From assembly GCF_024713975.1 (NCBI RefSeq), contig NC_091108.1, positions 3,649,001 through 3,713,000 on the forward strand: DNA of 64,000 nt, given 5' to 3'. Origin of the DNA: Paralichthys olivaceus (taxonomy: Eukaryota; Chordata; Actinopteri; Pleuronectiformes; Paralichthyidae). The position numbers and the translations under genes were made by a program. Positions 59,234 to 64,000 of the stretch are shown here, one piece after another. The notes beneath the pieces were generated by a model that saw only the letters and a program-made list of their open reading frames with translations, had not been told where the DNA came from and ran no database searches. Position 1 is the stretch's first letter. Every line of letters starts with the position of its first letter.

Positions 59234-62200
59234 ATGAGGAGAACCAGGGCGTCGAGGAGTCAGAGTCAGGCCGCGGAGGAAGGCGGAGAAGTCCGGACAG
59301 ACACAGGTTTGTTGTTGACGGAGGAGTTCAGCTCCTTCAGCTCTGTCCGGACCCGGGACGTGTCCGCACAGAGCCCGGGAATCGACCCTGTGTAGCTCTG
59401 TTAACGAGGCTGCTAGTGGACGACCCACTTTCTCCTCAGACTGATGTTATCCAGATGTGTTACTCGCTGACTAGCAACACATGCTAACACGTGCTACTGT
59501 TTACAAGTTTATCACCGCAAACATCAAATCTATCTCATGATTGACTCTGTTGATCTATTTTATGTTAGTTACCACATCTGCTCCTTTTACTTTTCAATGC
59601 ATCAGTCGATCTTTATTGTTTCAGCAACTTCCAAACAATTTGAATACAAATTAAACTTTAAAATGAATTAAGATGACTTACAAACATTCAGGTTCAGAGA
59701 TTTAGAGGCAAATCTGCAAAATGAATCACTAGAGGAGAAGATAAGAAGTAAAAGGTTGAGAGTTTATAGAAGTAAATAAAAGCCTATTAAGTTTTTAATA
59801 TACCACCATAGTAAACCACACACATGTTATTGTCTTCTTCCCCATTTAAAAAAATAAAAAATAATAATAACTTCACACAGAGTAAAGAAATAATGATAAA
59901 GATAAAAATTAATAAAACAAGTTATACACATCATGTGATATAAGATATATATATATATAATATGTCTTGAGAAGATAAATATAAAGTCAAACTAGTCTAA
60001 TTTTCAGATGTGAACATTTTATAGTTTCCACCCAAGAGATATTTTTCATGTAAGCTTCTCACTTGGTTTAAATTATGTAATGACTTCAGACCCAAACAGG
60101 TCCATTGTCCAGTATTTCAGTAAAATGCCTATTGATGATAATAATCATAGTAATACGATTATTTATACAGAACTTTACAGAACAAAGCAAAGTACTTTAC
60201 ATGAATTTCACAAACAGTAAAACAATGTTATATAGCAACATTATTTTACAACCCTTCAGATTTATCAATCAATAAAAGGGTCTGGAGGGTTTTATCCATC
60301 AATCAACTGCTTTAGTTTAATAAAGCAAATGCAAACTTGTCTCTTTGTGATCAGTGTGGCAGTGGAAGGGTGACGAGGGTCAATGGGAGCAGTATTCGCC
60401 TGCAGCCTGCGCCTTGTTGAACTCCGCCGTCTCTTCGGGGGAAGCCTCCGTCAGTCTCGCTCTGGGATCTGGGACGGCCTACGAAGTCGACCTGAAGAAG
60501 ATGGTGCAGATTAATCCGGTGACAAAATACAAGAGGAAGATTCGCTCTCAAACAGTTAAATCAGGTGTGTATGTGTTGTGGAAAAAAGTTTTTTTTAACT
60601 TTTATTTCATCAGTTTTAATCAACTTGGAACTTATATGATTGTGGCTGTAGTCGCCATAATAAGATGATCATGAAATGCTTATAAAATATAAAATGTAAT
60701 TATTTTCCTATAACTGAAAAGCAGAAATTTGTGAATATGATTTAAGTTTTAATTCTGTCATCCCTTTATCCAGAGAGTGTTAATGAAGCCAGTGACTCTA
60801 CTGCTCTCAATGGGATGACAGTTCAAGTTAAAGAGGAGGAAGAGGAGGAGGAGGAGGAGGAGAAACCTGCACCTAAGAGGAGGAAGGCGCAAAGCAAGAG
60901 TCAGACAAAAACTGAAAAAACACCCAAAGAAGAAATGAAAAATGAAGGTAACATACCTGTAAATTTCATATACTTTCTGTTGTATAAGTTAAACATTAAG
61001 TACACGTTTCGTGGTATTAATTACCTTCACTTAATATCAGATGTGACTTGATGTCACGAATGTTTTGTTTCTGATCTGTGGATGTTGTGCAGAGGTCACG
61101 AGGACGGTGGTCATGAAAGGCAAAGCTCCAGTGGACTCTGAATGCAAAGCCAAACTCGGAAAGGTAAAGTTGATCATTATTATAAAGTTTATAGAACGAT
61201 AGATAGATGGATCGATAGTTAGATTGACCCTTGAATATAAAAAATTCTTCACTTTCTATTTCAGGCTCATGTTTACTGTGAAGGAAATGATGTTTACGAC
61301 GTGATGTTAAATCAGGTAAAATATTCAAAATGATTGAATGCGTTTGAAAACCGAATGGATTCAGAATGATAACCTGAAATGTTGGGACGGACTTTTCTTA
61401 CATTCAGCTTGTGCAGCAAAACGTTCAATTGATTAAAACAATAAACTCACCATGGTTTCTGATACTGATGGTCCTACTGCAACATTTACTTTACTACGCT
61501 TCACGTCTTGTTTTCCAGACAAATCTCCAGTTTAACAACAACAAATATTACCTGATCCAGCTGCTGCAGGACGACAGCTCCAAGCTTTACAGCGTGTGGA
61601 TGAGATGGGGCCGAGGTGAGTTCACTATGCACTGATCAATGTAAATGTTTGTATTGACCCAGGAAATGAACACGTGTGCTGTTCTCACAACCAATCGTGT
61701 CATTCTGGCTGAATCTGCCAATCCTACCTTTTAATTGACGATTGTTTGGGTGTTTGTCTCTCTCGTATCTTCAGTGGGCAAAGTAGGTCAAAGCAGCCTG
61801 ACACCCTGTGCTGGAGATCTGCTGAAAGCCAAAGATATCTTCAAGAAAAAGTTCTTGGATAAGACCAAGAACGAGTGGGAACACCGGGCCGCTTTTGAGA
61901 AAGTGGCTGGAAAGTACGACATGGTGTTCATGGACTACAGCACAAACGAAAAGGTTTGTTTTAAAGAAACCGATTCTTCTGCATCTCCTCGATATCTTTG
62001 TAATTAGTGAGTCTGACAGGAATCTCCACTGAATTGAAGATGGAGTCTGTTTTATGGACATCGATGTGTTTGTCTGTAGCAGGAGGAGACCACAGTGAGC
62101 ACTGTACCCAAGAAGAAGAAGAGCTCCATGCTGGACGTGAAGATCCAGTCTCTCCTCGAGCTCATCTGTGACCTTAAAGCCATGGAGGAGTGTGTGCTGG

Positions 62201-64000
62201 AGATGAAGTTTGACACCCGGAAAGCTCCTCTCGGTGAGTCTGACGGAGATGAACAATAACATATTCGTACTAATTCCATTCCCACATTTTATCTACTTCT
62301 ATGCTGAAGTTGTGACAACATGAGTAAATTCAGCTCTTGATCCTGTGGTTTTCAAACCTTTCCTTGCTTCATTCTTCCAATTCAGTGTTTCCTTTTTTCT
62401 TTCCACACCCACAGGCAAACTGACCTCGGAGCAGATCCGTGCGGGCTACACTGCGCTGCAGAGAATCGAGGCGTGTTTGAAGAGGAAGGGCAACAGACGT
62501 GAACTGCTGGAGGCCTGCAACCAGTTCTACACCCGCATCCCTCACGACTTTGGGTGAGGAGCGCGGAATGATGAGAGATTTAAAGGCTTTCAAAGCGTTT
62601 CTCATTTGTCTCCATCTTCGATCATTAAAAGACGCTATTCTGCAGGTTGAAAACTCCCCCGATGATCGACACGAAGGAGGAGCTGAAGGAAAAGATTGCA
62701 CTGCTGGAGGTGAAGGGATTATAAATAAATAAAATAAATGCATATTGTAAAATTCTTTATTAACATGTTTAAATTAACCTTTGCTGTATATTTTATTGCC
62801 TCTTAATTGTCATATCTGATTTTACCCGGGGCTCGTCTTCTACTTCAAACATCGCATGACAAAGGAAAAACACACAGATAGCCAGTTAGCAAGTCGCCTG
62901 TTTGTTAATCCCACTGTTTGTAAAGTGACTCCAGTTTCTTTTGGCCCATGATATAGAACAAGTTATTTCTGTTTTTCTTTTCAGGCACTAAGTGACATCC
63001 AGATAGCCGTGAAAATGGTCCAGTCCAGCGAGAACGGTGACGAACATCCTCTGGACAGACAGTACAGCTCCCTCCAGTGCAAACTACAGCCTCTGGACTG
63101 CCGCAGTGATGAGTTCAAGGTCTGTGTGTTGAGAACAAAGTACCTAAAACCAATTTAGTTGCATTTCAGCCATCAGGTGAGAAGAGGAATCTGTTGTAGA
63201 AGACAACTCTTTCTTGTCTTCAATACTTTTATTGTCATTATACAAGTTACAGGTACAGTCAGAATTAGTGTGAGTTCAGATCCCTGTAAGCACCAAGCAA
63301 CTCTTTGTTCTGAAGGTTATAGAAAAATATCTGCAGTCCACTCACGCCTCCACCCATCAGGACTACACCATGACCGTCCTTGACATGTTCTCAGTGGACA
63401 GAGACGGAGAGAGCAACAACTTCCTCTCACAGCTTCACAACAGGTAACACGGGTTAGAGACCAGCAGTGGCTTCTTTTGCCTCAGATGTTTTGCAGAAAC
63501 GCAGCTTCTGTATTTGCTTGAAAATCTGAAAGTTGTGGCAATTAAAAATAATAAATCCTCGTTCGTCTACCAGGACTCTGCTGTGGCACGGTTCCCGTCT
63601 GTCTAACTGGGTCGGGATCCTCAGCCAAGGGCTCAGAGTGGCTCCACCTGAAGCTCCAGCCACTGGATACATGGTAGGATGGATGGATGGATAGAAATAC
63701 CTGCACTGGATTCTTAATTTATATTTGTCTCAAAAATGAAGTCTGCTGCTCAAAAACGTCTAAAAAAGATTCAATAAATACACAATATTAAATGAATTCT
63801 GGGGAAAAAAATGTAAAATACAATCAACATAATCAAGTCATATGTCCCTGGCAACAGTATAATGGCTGAGAACTGTTAATACTTTGTATTTAGAATATAA
63901 CACATAACCTCACCGTCTATAAACTGTAAAGAATCGTCACAGTGATATTTTTTACCTCAGTAGTAATTTCACTTCCTTGTCTATCTCATCTACAGTTTGG
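59234..64000 (+). CDS. parp2: parp2: poly(ADP-ribose) polymerase 2 with N-terminal WWE domain (3' end outside window)
   Basis: Exons: 59234-59306, 60355-60564, 60774-60947, 61093-61163, 61265-61315, 61519-61615, 61775-61953, 62083-62233 (or from 62080), 62415-62553, 62646-62709, 62985-63119, 63316-63443, 63574-63673, 63996 to beyond the edge. About 526 codons are present. PARP2 is a nuclear, DNA-break-activated ADP-ribosyltransferase. Order: short basic N-terminus; WWE domain (25-93) with [14 protein letters not shown] and YKRKIR; acidic run then [12 protein letters not shown], a likely nuclear signal (95-152); WGR domain with [15 protein letters not shown] and MRWGRVG (223-225); helical regulatory domain from [12 protein letters not shown]; start of the catalytic domain with LLWHGSR, His496 being the first of the H-Y-E triad. 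Tyr and Glu lie past the edge. The WGR and catalytic wording is close to human PARP2. The WWE is absent from human PARP2. Confidence 0.95.
62077..62082 (+). other. parp2: Tandem NAGNAG acceptor in parp2
   Basis: The intron ends CTGTAGCAG. Use of TAG (exon from 62080) adds a glutamine before EETTV, and use of CAG (exon from 62083) omits it. Both keep the frame. Confidence 0.6.

Overview
The window is a stretch of a teleost fish nuclear genome, most likely from a compact percomorph-type species. The evidence is spliced genes with GT-AG introns, long (CA)n microsatellites, fish-type tRNA-derived SINE fragments, and a gene order that matches vertebrate chromosomes. There are no prokaryotic operons, CRISPR arrays or phage genes. 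I identified genes by translating candidate exons, checking splice phases and recognising the protein families. No database search was possible.

Layout: (1) 1-17.4 kb holds the 5' end of pard3 on the minus strand. Only coding exon 1 is present, and the first 16.9 kb is intron 1, gene-free and scattered with repeats. (2) 17.4-22.9 kb is AT-rich intergenic DNA. (3) 22.9-33.6 kb is crem on the plus strand, encoding a cAMP-responsive bZIP factor of 315 residues. It contains an internal ICER promoter and an ICER-specific first exon. (4) 36.1-50.5 kb is ccny (cyclin Y) on the plus strand, with a 9.2 kb first intron and a candidate 18-nt microexon. (5) 51.6-54.5 kb is sdr39u1 on the plus strand. (6) 54.9-58.7 kb is mettl17 on the minus strand. 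(7) 59.2 kb to the right edge is parp2 on the plus strand, complete up to the start of the catalytic domain and carrying an N-terminal WWE domain.

The order and orientation pard3(-) crem(+) ccny(+) matches the human 10p11 block, except that CUL2, which lies between PARD3 and CREM in mammals, is not visible here. The right part (sdr39u1, mettl17, parp2) corresponds to human 14q11-q12 genes, so the 50.5-51.6 kb gap is a junction between two ancestral blocks. sdr39u1 and mettl17 converge tail to tail. mettl17 and parp2 diverge from one shared promoter of about 570 bp.

The genes are ordinary housekeeping and signalling genes, and I see no unknown multi-gene system. The most interesting points are regulatory or architectural: the fish ICER unit with paired CRE-like sites, full CRE palindromes in crem introns and in the sdr39u1 promoter, the WWE domain on parp2, the ccny microexon and its TG-repeat 3' splice site, and dispersed repeats that carry CTCF-like and nuclear-receptor-like motifs.
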